64,000 bases of DNA from Verrucomicrobiota bacterium (lineage in GTDB: Bacteria; Verrucomicrobiota; Kiritimatiellia; CAIVKH01), in NCBI GenBank assembly GCA_024233345.1, contig JACKPT010000006.1, forward strand, positions 124,001-188,000, in the 5' to 3' direction. Below the pieces are notes generated by a model that was given only the letters and a program-made list of their open reading frames with translations, was not told where the DNA came from and searched no databases. Of the stretch, positions 56,901 to 62,478 are shown piece by piece. Made by a program: the position numbers and the translations under genes. Position 1 is the first letter of the stretch. Each line of letters begins with the position of its first letter.

Positions 56901-56908
56901 CGGATCAT
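38930..56908 (-). CDS. Giant secreted protein, 13 tandem beta-helix units (about 5,992 aa)
   Basis: One uninterrupted frame of about 18 kb. AGAAGGAA lies 10-16 bases before the ATG at 56908; the signal peptide is basic, then PIVWISFLVLPLWSSLAA. Thirteen units of about 430-470 residues follow, each opening with (Y/F)xVND, GDVY and GDxIYVDTGxY. A right-handed parallel beta-helix (PbH1/pectate-lyase-like, DUF1565-like) fills about 250 residues; then come an FANPxxGDFHxRS block resembling choice-of-anchor Q proteins, PNGGRxNIGLYG, and a beta-sandwich with YSxDGGxxW and ARWRV. Unit starts are near 56800, 55475, 54190, 52850, 51515, 50105, 48760, 47435, 46035, 44660, 43320, 41950 and 40530. A different C-terminal domain of about 90 residues ends with RVIWLGTNG. 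No known sorting signal is seen. Probably a surface or secreted glycan-binding or adhesive fibre. Confidence 0.9.
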   Translation of the reverse strand: MIRCVNVKRDLNCWKPIVWISFLVLPLWSSLAATTYYVNDAWSTNDVYTSASGNDANAGTNAAAPKATLNSLFTSTNLGPGDIVYVDTGSYTGGTVMATNHAGVATNRILIIGSTNRMAGGTVLRNLGGIAFSLTAAHVEFRDLILRDSAWGIFWQQHATIRPQFKRIWLINNTRGLAVGAGTGVGSSAINQCLFVSNTTAIAVGGFAGQLTKGFFVDQSVFWRNGTAIDGFFPDLDTVSNSVVVGGTVFKQAIWSGDHNVFWDIDYFLNRGGFGGAINYQTTLDDIQRATTSHLSSIVFNPEFANPDGLDFHPRSKTGRFDPASSSMVTDSVHSVLIDFGSPLSSAWTNEPVPNGNRMNVGLYGGSAEASLSRTSGWLQAVSYSDMGTLYFSNRLYWTFGGIATSATVALDYSRDNGVNWSLIASNVPLNAGSYLFNAASVTSTPIARWRIRLDGNPSVASTNRTPFAIRGHGLISYYVNDASLSGDVYASAPGNDANDGASPATPKATLGSVLTNYVLRGDHSVFIDTGIYTTQTFTIDAQDYGSESRSLIIQGSTNQASAGSVFAGVNSGTDILRFSKTTYIEFRDLTLQGGNDALELLGDVVYCFFRGVTVCNSQNGINVNSSQQNRFENCVAAHNSTGIKVSNNSAGNHWVGGVSWSNTSYAFETIGNFLSVSNSLIAGGPAFALIPSAADFNVFWNASLGGGYNNLFELQEVLGIMLNSTFSDPHFADPANGDFHPRSITGRYSPTNGLFVTDALHSPLIDFGAVGSMAWTNESAPNGSRLNVGRFGGTTFASRSRTNAWLQTLSYNDGGQLSVNVDEIRWTYGALETGMTVRIEFSFNGGASWEIMGTNIPATDQSYVVANTNFSSSRNSRWRIVLEQDPSTVATNAADFTFRNGPYRYYVNDTSTVGDVYSSGIGNNGNLGTTPDLPKASLVSVLETYDLDAGDIVYVDTGVYVSGQTITFSVLQAGTNGNPVVIQGSTNRLAGGTVFRAPAAPIVNAFAISPGVQDVALRDLTIERHAVGVQISGASRIQLERVNAVSNIQHGVSILNGHDITLRNMASVYGRQNGVDVQGISSNISLINSVVWMNQSNAVSVTGGRVLITNSALGAKGTIATIYRTPTSTNVIGNFNNLVTKDGASVGKVSSMESALNSLSAWQAVTGSEHLSMDADPQFANAEGLDFHLRSQTVQGRFDPALGWVTDTVTSPLIDAGDPAYGYEHETSPNGGRVNIGLYGNTPEASRVDVGRVMVGGLRQGGWIQGTATLHWIAANLDTSTVVDVDVSMDGGESWASIGTGLVASVEALNWDTTLTSNFVAGLWRVTVSDNPLLTSQTTNFFTLRNGPVSFYLNDSSTNQDQFTSAPGAATNWSATSSHPLNALSTVFDKFDLEPGDTIYLDAGTYPVTNTINIGLLDRGLSTSHVAVVGAVSCGDSGTPLAILAGTGLTSSQGLSLDLAGNLSLSNLVLRDMGTALQVTNSFNLNFSGLQILSARTNAVIVGNGSNVMFRGSVIEGSRHVGWDGYNNQQARLENCVFWTNAYAAIRVRNGSVTLSNSVLKASGAGGYVFVRDGAAQVRSDYNNVLIDNLANLAFVDQRVLRFLSSWQAETTNDLRSLSHEPNFVDQANGLYYLSSTVGRYDPNGCGITTDLVDSVLIDVGSPSSAFSLEPTPNGGRINLGLYGNRPEASLSTTNGRLLALTLNAGGTMRLTNTLYWFANAVVSNHLVYLDFSLDNGLTWTNIATNVSASSGSYLWDSSEFPATPSGRWRVTSQTDPSIASTSGIPFTLNNGSLTYYVNDTATNGDVYCSVPGDNVNDGLSSASPVADIREIFSRYVPGPGDRILWDTGDYSMEETVELSELFSGILTNPVIIAGSTNGVAGGTRINAGRSGPVFLLNEAAFLTFRDLSITNALQGFVLRHASNVRLERVSIQSADQIVESGVVGAYGVGLESSTNILLDQVVIRGVTNASDSAAIRLAFAPNSTIRSSIDLSRSVLWSNRYGVWARSPSHVSISNSILQAYGREDILVDLAFDSTLSCNYNGYWIPEGATLIRQYEEFDTSPAARSPVYFDRLARWQAFSGMDSNSLAHDPRLVDPGGGDFSLKSRDGRYTPSGLVTDAVTSALIDAGDPSAPFDLEPEPNGGRMNIGPDGNAASASLSTTNLDLIILSFNDGGMVSGTNVQLRWEPRGPLSPSDEVTVRYSDSGGFSWNTIAANVPMTQNVYAWDSTSITSAHQLIWGLATEQAPSFSVRSDRPYAIRNANLAFYVNDGSTSGDVYTTSAGASTNDGLSPESPMLSVQDVLDGYDLEPGDRLYVDTGVYELTEPVVWGQLDGGNSTAPVTLTGSTNSSAGGTVFVGNGIAVEASRGLRVEHVTITKTNGTLGFGININASSNVVLQQVTAVEARNGFSISNSVNVQMNRCVSRNATSRGLNLQTVRNIHFENGILWNSGQFGISSLANLTVSNSILTAIGSGKALYGGSASLLSSVSLDHNAYYVESGALIGSLSFSGESLNRLYESLYAWNKDTGKDMASLAGNPSFANPYTGDFHLRSEAGRWDPSTNAWVVDGLTSRLIDTGDPLGAFTNEPAPNGDRINIGLYGNTMEASLSPTNADIVIASVNDGGSVSGTNVLLRWVGRGPATGHTVRVEYSPDDGASWSVLASNIAPGIMTYAWDSTLVPSTVLAAWRVVSESDSNLIARSEQVFAVRNGPVYFYVNDGQTNGDVYCAAIGMATNNGVTPFTPAASIAALLSRFELFPGDAIYVDSGIYTNSESIVISQLDAGIKLQGSTNAAVGSHLIFPESTGILVNKASSTQLADLHILGASLGVVIQESLAVSLAGMHIEGGAIGVLLDRSTGVDVQNSVVRNADDGISLVSSSAELNNLVLWSNHLSSLRLSLSTVSINDSVLGAFNGPDCYAYILDVNSTLVSDYNFYSISSDSLVTRRAILATSSPFSQYHRKWNSINTWSRDTGNDRQSIRGDAGFANAAEGDFHPRSEAGRYNPMTGTFVTDTNTSLLIDGGSPLSAFSRETGDNGGRVNIGCYGNSSEASRSPTNARLFTVRFSDGGRAEGGAVPLTWRSYGAATGHTVRVQWSTNNGALWMTFLTNVPANAEAVFLDSGNSASWGGAWRVVSEQDGAIVGSNTIPFQFRNQPLSLFVNDSSVDGDVYTTEAGSILHDGTSPATPATEVASLLAAYDLEPGDVIYVDTGDYVFAAPISITRWDAWDRFDNVNGLYLGQPGLTIKGSTNEAAGGTEWIALGVNAINLNEAFGVSLEHLGIRHFPAGAGTTVNGVDSGFASLDGLRIRDGEVGASFFRSSDAEISRSQVMNYSGYGIRLRSSTNAMLTHSVIWSNQAGVSVSEQSKLKARNNLIAALTPDAKCWIRNDGPTPNLIGVIDADYNVFFTENGAYVAELLGNQYAGNSRLFQRMSAWQNETGLDIHSFRANPRFAVPGGDFHPQSPAGRFEVGAGYVTNTSEALSPLVDAGDPQESFATEPLLNGQRVNIGLYGNTEQASRTPTNGTLQVVTFRDGGSGSDVIVLRWAVSGPAIDHNLLLEFSNDGGGSWSNIATNVLASTGYYVWDSIPYGRAAAGQWRISSMEDSSLVATNDDFFALRNGGSIPYFVNDASTAGDVYSTAPGNDANSGYLPSSPMATLQNLLDQIDLEPGDVVYVDTGVYAQNLNVVIEGLDSGSLTNPVVIQGSTNFAGGGTRFDRITKQGVALQFDRVEHVEVRDLEVRNGSEGVSLDLCKNITLQNLTARSNRVSGVRVFGSTETRIENSLMFGNGTNGILVLQGTIGDVSSSGDSELFNNVIWGSGSAVRVDPGGSAILRNNLLQASGPESRIFSMGLNVTNILSDYNAFYRQAGALMAERVRVVGGNQYMGRLIDWQRDQETATANDLHSLSHDPLVANALEGDFHLQSAGGRELPSGGITNDPSGVYSSLIDTGDPLLDSGSEPSPNGSRINIGRYGGTTAASRSRTTPWLLALTLNDGGRVSGTNTFYWAAGGWDATNRVRLELAADGVDYVVIASNFPVYTDGWSVDLSGYPPSQVARWRIVSESLSNTVSAINSPFVIRNEPFTIYVNDSQTNGDVYVTAPGSATNTGRTADSPLHDPGVALELFPFGPGDVLYIDTGSYTPTNAIGMRLGLIGDVLKTGEPGDPIRVVGSTNHQAGGTVLTVATNKPYVFRVEKGQHFSLENFTVSGATNGLDMVDVEDVVIERVVARDGRVGFYAYNVSSGRFERCTGWRNHAAGLQVTLGTVAWDQGVLAGNKSAAIRVNQGSLSVSNSILSSTNELSVIYEVTSVGGQLRSDYNLYWPGTNAVILKDTSVNDTYVTVKGMQAVSRGDKHSIKVDPLFANPATGDFHPRSSNGRFSDLLDGFLFADTQTSWAVDAAYPGLPFGAETSPNGARANLGLYGGTIEASRSPTNKGLLTVSMRDGGSASAALELVWLTHGIESNDLVTLEYTVNDGLDWVLMTNGFSATNRTYDWNFSSITSTPLARWRVTLDGDSSVSDTTSVFTIRNGPILYYVNDTNLNGDVYTFDIGSDLNNGITVSTPVQNVATILERFDLDGGDKILVDTGLYPVESNIVIRASDSGDNLDRMTIVGSTNLIAGGSLLYRVTTNAFAAPVENDEAIFELLNASHVAITDLALANANIGIYLRNSVFTENNLFQRLIVQDGGYAGLMINQSTSNTLDRILVTRMTGYGIEFDGGDLYLTRSIIWSNANGGINCNSGLLRMTNNVIHAYGPVTNAVLQLGLGSRAIADYNNLVVEGDASYGMIQGEPIVGLPQLSDRTTQHLHSVSVDPGFADPAANDFRPLSPAGRYDPILEDFVTTDTNFSWLIDTGDPSSSFDNETDPNGGRRNIGLYGDTLEASRSRTNAWLLAVTAMAGGRVNDLVTLYWFYGNLDVTNKVQLDYSVDSGTNWIQIAENVDIGQDGYVWISLNADPFQSPTTKWRVQLAADSNIVDETDTIFGLNGPFAFYVNDDSLSNDVFTTAVGDNANLGISSNAPMATAKAILDRWDMDPEDVMYIDTGHYIIGSNDFVVVGLQQAGNSFNPVTIRGSTNDTVFDSSAISETPIGPEVFEINAPYIVVEDLSFYYAGIKAVGTNVALRRMNIQNGNVDLSGPGSLLETLRMTNGSVFAAGANVVVREGVIRNGGLEMSGSPSTLENTLVSGERSPLVLISGTNILLRNNTLVADKTAIRQTGEDSLSTIQNNIIVAGSLLPDGFCFENQGGVILSDYNLFQTRNSAWFGNAQDGLWERLLYWQQKSGGDLNSVADDPQFADEGAGDFHVRSIAGRYEDGIWVTDVLQAASIDAGFVGDDFALETTPNGGRVNLGAYGNTKEASRSLTSPWLYAMSMNDGGVMRGTNTLRWRSGAVDATNRVMLQYSADAGTNWTLIAGNLPVTDGAYAWDTTTASNTLDALWRVTLEGDSNVWDDVNSIFNIRNDIRAFYVNDASTNDDVYTTAAGSSANDGRTPATPKATLEEVLASYDTEALDTIYIDTGIYSNTAARIIWSRGGNTNGSLTIQGSTNQFAGGTVFRRFNQNGDTLVVNASFVNVYNIGFENAKRGLVLVTNRSVDIREVVVRGTDIGIDIERGQSHRVRSSVIWSNQSEGVLVREGSSDITVENITFANNVFDALNIRSDVSDVTIQNNIFYHDIATSNKQYAITGATGSVLNAFIDYNVYYFGPSSIGNAYIYGTYNTLLPWQRLQYKDFRSAITNPLLHDVAAGDFHLQSAAGRYDPATTSFVVDVESSWAIDMGNPYTAYDAEPIENGGRVNIGAFGNTAYASIGRTNEIVFARTGNGLLPINEAENPYPLIWYMLNLPGGLETVTIQYSGDGGSEWINVETGVPSYQEYILWTNSPTYNSFNARWRIVGEGVAYTNYIDSNDAPIQTFFGEHEISDISYLSSNRVQFIWRGAWDENYQVQYASNFVASSSLHEWFDLGPVTNLTIGGDIPYVDLQSTQFNQRIYRVIWLGTNGIPFP

Positions 56909-57322
56909 GGAATAAGTTCCTTCTATTGGTACTATGAAATACCCCTTATCAATCTGCCTGTAAAGGACTTCTGGAATTATCAAAACCTTCAGCGGGTCGT
57001 CAAATTTGTGATCTCAATCAGAGCGATCATTGGGCTATCCCATCCCCAGCCAACCAACCATGGGGCGGCCCAGGTTACTTGGAGCCTAACGGGCTTACAG
57101 ATGAACGGTTTACCCACTCATCTCTATCGCAATTGACGGTGGTCTTTCCGAGAAGACTGGCCAGAACAAAAGCCAAGTGATTGGCTAAAAAACTCTGGAT
57201 TGTCAAGGGACACATCTCCTTGATATGAGTATTGGGCTTACTTGCCTTTGATACAACCGTTCTACACCACCAAGTCAGCCAGATGAACCAACCATGCAAA
57301 GTTGTGCGCAGGGACCGACGAG
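56909..57322. other. Divergent intergenic region
   Basis: This 414-base gap separates the giant gene and a plus-strand GT2 and should hold both promoters. A weak minus-strand TTTACA, 17 bases, TATTTC pair lies about 25-55 bases before the giant gene start. No RNA gene, strong hairpin or repeat is seen; a minus frame at 57075-57353 has no coding character. Confidence 0.5.
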
Positions 57323-58237
57323 ATGTTCGCCATGCCATGTGACACCCACCCATCTCCAGTTCCTCCGTTAACGGTAGCGATTTGCTCTTCTCAGAGGGGG
57401 AAAACGCTGACCCAAACCTTGGAAGGTCTCCTCCCGGAAGCTCTTTCGCTGCATGCCGAATTGTTGGTCATTGATCAGGCACATGAACACCCTCCCAAAA
57501 TCAATCATCGTCTGTTGGCATGGGAGAGACAAGGAACCATACGATGGATTCGAACATGTGAAGACTCCCTCACCGGAAAGCGCAATGTCGCGCTTCGCGA
57601 ATCCCATTCAAACATCATCCTGTTTGTCGATGATGATGTTCTGGTACCCACCGATTTTCTGAGCCGACACCTCAAGGTGTACGAGAATCACCAGATTGCT
57701 GGCGTCACAGGGCAAGTCTATCATGCGATGACCCCGGGAGCCCCCCCCTCGCTCCAAAATCCCAAGGAAAAAAGCAGGCCCCACTTCACCAGCACTAGCC
57801 CAACCCAAACCCGGTCCTTCATTGGCTGCAATCACAGTGTCCTAAAATCAGCCGCAAGGGCTATCGGTGGATACGATGAACAGTTTATCGGATCTTCGCA
57901 GTGTGAGGACTTCGACTTTGCAGACCGACTTGCGGACGCCGGATATACTCTATGGTACGACCCAGAGGCATGGCTCATACACCTGAGGGAAAGAACCGGC
58001 GGCACTCGAGGTACTGATCAATGGCCCGAATGGACCCGTACCGCCAATATCTTTCTCTACTTATTTCGTCATGGAAAATCGCACTCGCGAATCGCCCTGC
58101 TCTGGAGAACCTTGCGAACCGGCCCTTTACGCAAAGAGGTTGTCGCCTCACCCCGAACATGGCTATCGGCATGGGTCGCGTGTTTCAAGGGTTTACGATA
58201 TGGATGGAAAAACCGACACTTCAAGCCCGCCCTCTAG
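57323..58237 (+). CDS. GT2 glycosyltransferase
   Basis: 304 residues from an ATG at 57323 (another at 57332). LTVAICSSQRGKTLTQTLEG starts the fold, LFVDDDVLVPTDFL is the metal site, and GGYDEQFIGSSQCEDFDFAD the acceptor side. It has no clear membrane helix. It transfers a sugar in surface glycan assembly. It reads away from the giant gene. Confidence 0.86.
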   Translation: MFAMPCDTHPSPVPPLTVAICSSQRGKTLTQTLEGLLPEALSLHAELLVIDQAHEHPPKINHRLLAWERQGTIRWIRTCEDSLTGKRNVALRESHSNIILFVDDDVLVPTDFLSRHLKVYENHQIAGVTGQVYHAMTPGAPPSLQNPKEKSRPHFTSTSPTQTRSFIGCNHSVLKSAARAIGGYDEQFIGSSQCEDFDFADRLADAGYTLWYDPEAWLIHLRERTGGTRGTDQWPEWTRTANIFLYLFRHGKSHSRIALLWRTLRTGPLRKEVVASPRTWLSAWVACFKGLRYGWKNRHFKPAL

Positions 58238-58303
58238 CATGAATGTTTCAACCATTTAATTCACCCGTCCGAGTGCTATCGCAACTGCATGAAGTGCACC
58301 GGC

Positions 58304-58555
58304 TCAGGGGTCTTCATCATCAGGTGCTTCATGGATTTCTTCTCTGGCCATTTGAATCGTCTGCAGCGCCCAAGTTCTGCGGTCATGCTGAGCACGCGCC
58401 TCCTCGGGGGTCAGGCCCGATGCAATTTGTTCCTGAACATATCCATCCCGCTCCTGATTATGTGAAACCGACTCCTCATACCAGTGGTCATCGGCCCGCT
58501 CCGTACACCCGGTCCCCACCAGGACAAAAATCACCAATAGGCTAAGGAATTTCAT
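58304..58555 (-). CDS. Small lipoprotein, unknown function
   Basis: 83 residues: MKFLSLLVIFVLVGTGCTER gives a lipoprotein-like signal with Cys at position 17, although glycine at -3 is unusual for a lipobox. The mature part is short, charged and probably helical (DGYVQEQIASGLTPEEARAQ). Not recognised. It sits alone on the minus strand between two plus-strand glycan genes. Confidence 0.6.
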   Translation of the reverse strand: MKFLSLLVIFVLVGTGCTERADDHWYEESVSHNQERDGYVQEQIASGLTPEEARAQHDRRTWALQTIQMAREEIHEAPDDEDP

Positions 58556-58588
58556 GGCCTAAGGATACCACTCCCACGCCTTATTTCA

Positions 58589-60313
58589 ATGTTCGACTGG
58601 CAGAAGCGCGGCGCACGCTTGATCCGGTGTTCGCTTCCTGACACCATATCTTCGATGCATGTATTCGAAAAACAAGGTGCCTGGCCTAAGCTCATCATGG
58701 CGATCACCGCCGTTCTTGTTCTACTCAGTGCCAAATTCACCTGGCCTGATGGGGATGACGGACGCTATGCCGTGTGGGCGATCGCCCTTGCGCAAGGGGA
58801 CGGGATTACCAACATTCATCTGCCCGAACCGACACCGGAAGTGGTGGTTCCTCCCGGCCTGTCGATGGCCCTTGCTCCAGTCGTCCTGCTTTTGGGCCCG
58901 GACAACTTTACCGCGATGATGCTGTTTTCCGCAGTGTGTCTGATCCTGCTATGCCCGGTGGTGCTCCGCTGGCTGCAACAGGAAGCCTGCCCCCCCGGCC
59001 TTTGGACAATCAGCGCTTGTGTGATGGGTGTATGGGGGGTGTTCACGATTAGTGCTGCGTGGCGCATCCATACGGAAGTGCTCTACATGCTGCTGAGTTT
59101 CTCCGCGCTGGCATTCTGGCCAGATCGGAAGGACCAGGCATGGAAAATTCTGGTTCCCGGACTGCTCGCGGGCGCCGCGTTTATGACCCGCACGGTTGGC
59201 CTGGCCCTGCTACCTGCAGGCATGGTTGCCCTACTGTTCCAGAGACGATGGACTCAGGCGGTTCTATTTGCCCTGGCTTTTACCGCGGTCAACCTTCCCT
59301 TGGCGCTGCGCTCGGTGGCGCTTGCGGGCACCCCCGTAGGCTACACGCAATCTTCAGGCATCCACAACCTTGCCGACCAACTCAAAACCGTTTCCGTTTT
59401 TATTCCTCACTATTTATTCTATGGACTGCCCGACCTGATGTTTTATCGCCTGATCAGCCCCGATGGCCTGTTCAGCAAGCTCCACCTGCCCTGCCTCGCC
59501 ACTCCTGCGGCCATTCTGATCGGCGTGCTGGTCGCCATCGGCTTCTTCAGCCGGGTGTTTCGATTCGGGGTGACTGACCTTTATTGGGGCGCCTACTTCC
59601 TGATCATTAGTTCCTTCAACCAGCCCGACTATGCCGCCCGGGGCGAGTATCTGTTTCAGGATCGATATGTGATTCCAGTCATCCCCATTGCTGCGCTCTA
59701 TATCTCCCGCGCCCTTTCGCTCCTATCAAACCAAGGGGCTGCAACGTTCGGGAAACGAATCGGACAGAGCGTCATCGTGAGCCTTGCTTTTTATGTCGCG
59801 GCGACCGCGACGGGAGCGGCAATTTCCAGGTTCCGGTCCGAAGCGGTTTTCCGAGGCTTGCACCCGATGGCCCCCGCACGCTATGCGGATCTGCCCAACC
59901 CCAATGACCGGGCGTGGGGAAGCTATTTCGATTGTGCCTTCTGGCTGGGGTCCAATGCTCCTCCCGGAGCAGTGGTGGTATGCCGAAAACCCTATGAAGT
60001 CTTTCTCGCCTCAACTCTTGCCTCAACCCGGTACATAGAACTGGGCACGGGTGAGCGATTACTGAACCGAATCAGTCAGTGGCAGAACCCGGGAGTCTAT
60101 ATCCTGGAAGATGCCTTCACTGCTGAGACCGCATTTGGCAGAGAACGAAACGCGATTGTGAAACCCCTGCTTGAGGACTATGCCGAAAACTTTGAACTCC
60201 TCTATGAGACTGGCGAGCCAACGGCGAGGGTTTGGAAGCTACGGCAGGTTGGGGTCAACCCCAAACGTGATTCGGATGACGAGCAGGATGATGATGGCGC
60301 ATGGAGGCAATGA
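58589..60313 (+). CDS. GT-C-like polytopic membrane glycosyltransferase
   Basis: 574 residues, about ten helices from residue 35 on. The first exoplasmic loop has WPDGDDGRYAVWAIALAQGD, an acidic pair in the place expected for the catalytic residue of GT39/ArnT-like enzymes. The final 130 residues are a soluble exoplasmic domain. Start at 58589 is the first ATG; 58655 is possible. It likely takes a polyprenyl-phosphate sugar made by the DPM-type GT2 encoded convergently at 60354-61064. Confidence 0.75.
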   Translation: MFDWQKRGARLIRCSLPDTISSMHVFEKQGAWPKLIMAITAVLVLLSAKFTWPDGDDGRYAVWAIALAQGDGITNIHLPEPTPEVVVPPGLSMALAPVVLLLGPDNFTAMMLFSAVCLILLCPVVLRWLQQEACPPGLWTISACVMGVWGVFTISAAWRIHTEVLYMLLSFSALAFWPDRKDQAWKILVPGLLAGAAFMTRTVGLALLPAGMVALLFQRRWTQAVLFALAFTAVNLPLALRSVALAGTPVGYTQSSGIHNLADQLKTVSVFIPHYLFYGLPDLMFYRLISPDGLFSKLHLPCLATPAAILIGVLVAIGFFSRVFRFGVTDLYWGAYFLIISSFNQPDYAARGEYLFQDRYVIPVIPIAALYISRALSLLSNQGAATFGKRIGQSVIVSLAFYVAATATGAAISRFRSEAVFRGLHPMAPARYADLPNPNDRAWGSYFDCAFWLGSNAPPGAVVVCRKPYEVFLASTLASTRYIELGTGERLLNRISQWQNPGVYILEDAFTAETAFGRERNAIVKPLLEDYAENFELLYETGEPTARVWKLRQVGVNPKRDSDDEQDDDGAWRQ

Positions 60314-60353
60314 GCTGTGTCAATGCGGAGGGCCCATGGGCGATCAGGACCAA

Positions 60354-61064
60354 CTACAGATTCTCTGACAATTCCTTCATATGGCGATTCACCGTGGCGA
60401 AAATCCTCAGTGAATCCGCCAGGGTATTGCAGGTCTCACCCTGTAATCGGGGAAAATGGTGTACTTCGACTTCGCCGACCTGCAGGTTGTGTTTGACTGC
60501 ACAGGCGTAAAGTTCCGGGTTTGCCAGATTAATGTTGGCGGTGATTTCCGCCGCCTCGGCAAACCTTCGGTTAAACATGCGGATACCACAGTTCAGATCA
60601 TGCAGATTGAACCCCAACCAGTACCGCCCCAGTTGCTTAAAAATCCATGAAGCCACCAACCGGAAAGCTGGATCATTGCGCTTGCGCCTCCATCCAAGGA
60701 CAAAGTCGGCCCCCTTCTCTAAAGCGTCCATGAAGGAAGGAAGATCCTCAACCGTAAACTGCCCATCGGAATCCATGATCATGATGAAGTCGCCTTTTGC
60801 CTCCCGGAGGATGCTGGCCACTGAACCCGAGTAGAATCTGTTCTTCTCATGCTCGATGATGCGGATACGAGGATCCTCTTTCATCATATCCTTCACCACC
60901 GCCACCGTGCCGTCACTGGAATGGTTGTCAATGACCAGGATTTCCCACGACCGGTTCTGCTTCTTCAAGGCCATGATTGCGTCGGAGACGACCTTTCGGA
61001 TATTTCCTTCCTCATTATACGCGGGAAGGCCGACGCTGATCTCAGGTTTTTCGGAGGTACTCAA
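60354..61064 (-). CDS. Polyprenol-phosphate sugar transferase-type GT2
   Basis: 236 residues: ISVGLPAYNEEGNIRKVVSD, ILVIDNHSSDGTVAVV, the metal site IMIMDSDGQFTVEDLP and the family block LNCGIRMFNRRFAEA. It lacks C-terminal helices. The most similar type in the window is the DPM1-like gene at 17065. It is 40 bases from the stop of the convergent GT-C gene. Degenerate repeats lie just before its start. Confidence 0.87.
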   Translation of the reverse strand: MSTSEKPEISVGLPAYNEEGNIRKVVSDAIMALKKQNRSWEILVIDNHSSDGTVAVVKDMMKEDPRIRIIEHEKNRFYSGSVASILREAKGDFIMIMDSDGQFTVEDLPSFMDALEKGADFVLGWRRKRNDPAFRLVASWIFKQLGRYWLGFNLHDLNCGIRMFNRRFAEAAEITANINLANPELYACAVKHNLQVGEVEVHHFPRLQGETCNTLADSLRIFATVNRHMKELSENL

Positions 61065-61074
61065 TGGTGGTTCT

Positions 61075-61140
61075 CGATGTTGAGTTTGTGGTTCCTGGCT
61101 ATTGGTTCTTGGTTCTTGGTTTCTGGTTCCTGATCATTGG
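61075..61140. repeat. Degenerate GGTTCTTGGTTC-type short repeats
   Basis: Five or more units of TGGTTC followed by CTGG, TTGG or CTGATCATTGG occupy the region just upstream of the GT2 start at 61064. The rest of the gap to 61251 has no recognised element. Confidence 0.7.
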
Positions 61141-61251
61141 ATACTAGATATGGCGTAAAATGTAACGACGAAATATTTTCATTGGGCATCAGCATGGAAG
61201 GAAGGAAAAGTACACGATCGGCATTCCCCACCTGCCTGTCGACTTTTCACT

Positions 61252-62469
61252 TCACTTCTCGACTTCCGGGTCGAGAAATTGCATGCCCCGGATTCGTTCC
61301 GCCGTCAACCTGGCGGCCATCGCCATCGCCTCCGGCTTCCAATGGGTATCGTCTCTCCAATACAGGGCGGGACCCGTGGCAGCTTGCTCCCGGAACAGCG
61401 TGAAAAGATTGATCACGGGGAGATTACGCCTCCGCAGTTCTTCCTCAAACTCAATCAGGGTGCAGGGGGGGGACTCCGAAAAATTATCTGGGATGAGCTC
61501 ACGATATACTTGCTCCTTGTCGGGGATCAGAACCACCACCAATTCACTGCCCCGGGTTCGAAGAGCATCGCGAATAAACGCCACCGCATAAGCGGCTTGT
61601 GAGAGATTCCGTTGTTCCCTCGACCAGGCCATCGATTCCAAGTTGTAGTGGTAGAACAGAAATGAATTTCCATAACGATCTGGCTTTGACACCACGACAT
61701 CTTTGGTTATGGACCCAAACACCCTATATCGTATGATATTCCATGCCCGATTGACTGCGGCGCTAAAGTAGGACGTATTCGGCAGGGTCGTTTTAAGTTT
61801 TGCCGGCTTCAGTTGGTCCCAGGCAATTTTCTCCCCCCTCGAGAGGTCCTCCTGAACCGCTCCCCCCTTATTGAGCACGCGGAGATGATACACATACCCG
61901 GAAAACAGGCCGCCAGCGATTTCCCGCTCCAGAAGCCCCCATACGATCACCTTCGGTGGCCGATCGATAAAACGTCCTTCCAACAGATACCGGTGAAGCC
62001 CCCAGAAAGCACCGCTCCCAGGATAGGCATGGTTATAGACCGGAACACCGAGATCTACCGCCAACAGTTCGGGAAAGCTCCCATGCTTCCCGAACTTCAC
62101 ATTCATAAAACTGTCCCCGACCACCATCACCGGATAACGTTTGCCGACGGTTGGCGGATCATTCCGGTATCCGGCCTCATCGGCCTGAATGAGGGTCTCC
62201 GGCTTGGTTTCACCATAACGCGCGACAACATCATCCACCGCGGCAAGCCGGGTAAGATCTCCGCCCCGAATCGGCGGAATCTCCTGCCGGAACAGGGGGG
62301 GGTAGGGCCCACGGGTAACCGAGGCACTTTCCTTGGGCCTTGTCATCAACCGATCCTGCCAATGAAAATGCTCAAAGCGCAGAAACCAATCTCCGGCAGC
62401 CAGGAAGAGCCATAGACACCCGATCAGGAAAACCGGAAGAACGACCTTGCTCTTGGTAAACCGCATCAT
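61252..62469 (-). CDS. AlgJ/AlgX-like SGNH acetyltransferase-type protein
   Basis: 405 residues from MMRFTKSKVVLPVFLIGCLW; six more codons upstream would overlap the divergent gene. One N-terminal membrane anchor, then an exported domain with the SGNH block I PVMVVGDSFMNVKFGKHGSF and the late catalytic block YWRDDTHWKPEAM (Asp-x-His). ALGX/AlgJ proteins acetylate exopolysaccharide in the periplasm, taking acetyl from an MBOAT partner. No MBOAT gene is in the window. O-acetylation of the local glycan is inferred. Confidence 0.8.
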   Translation of the reverse strand: MMRFTKSKVVLPVFLIGCLWLFLAAGDWFLRFEHFHWQDRLMTRPKESASVTRGPYPPLFRQEIPPIRGGDLTRLAAVDDVVARYGETKPETLIQADEAGYRNDPPTVGKRYPVMVVGDSFMNVKFGKHGSFPELLAVDLGVPVYNHAYPGSGAFWGLHRYLLEGRFIDRPPKVIVWGLLEREIAGGLFSGYVYHLRVLNKGGAVQEDLSRGEKIAWDQLKPAKLKTTLPNTSYFSAAVNRAWNIIRYRVFGSITKDVVVSKPDRYGNSFLFYHYNLESMAWSREQRNLSQAAYAVAFIRDALRTRGSELVVVLIPDKEQVYRELIPDNFSESPPCTLIEFEEELRRRNLPVINLFTLFREQAATGPALYWRDDTHWKPEAMAMAARLTAERIRGMQFLDPEVEK

Positions 62470-62478
62470 AGTATTGTC

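Noticed and set aside
57075..57353. 92-codon minus frame in the giant gene's upstream region
   Set aside because: No ribosome-binding site, unusual composition and overlap with the GT2 start; most likely non-coding.
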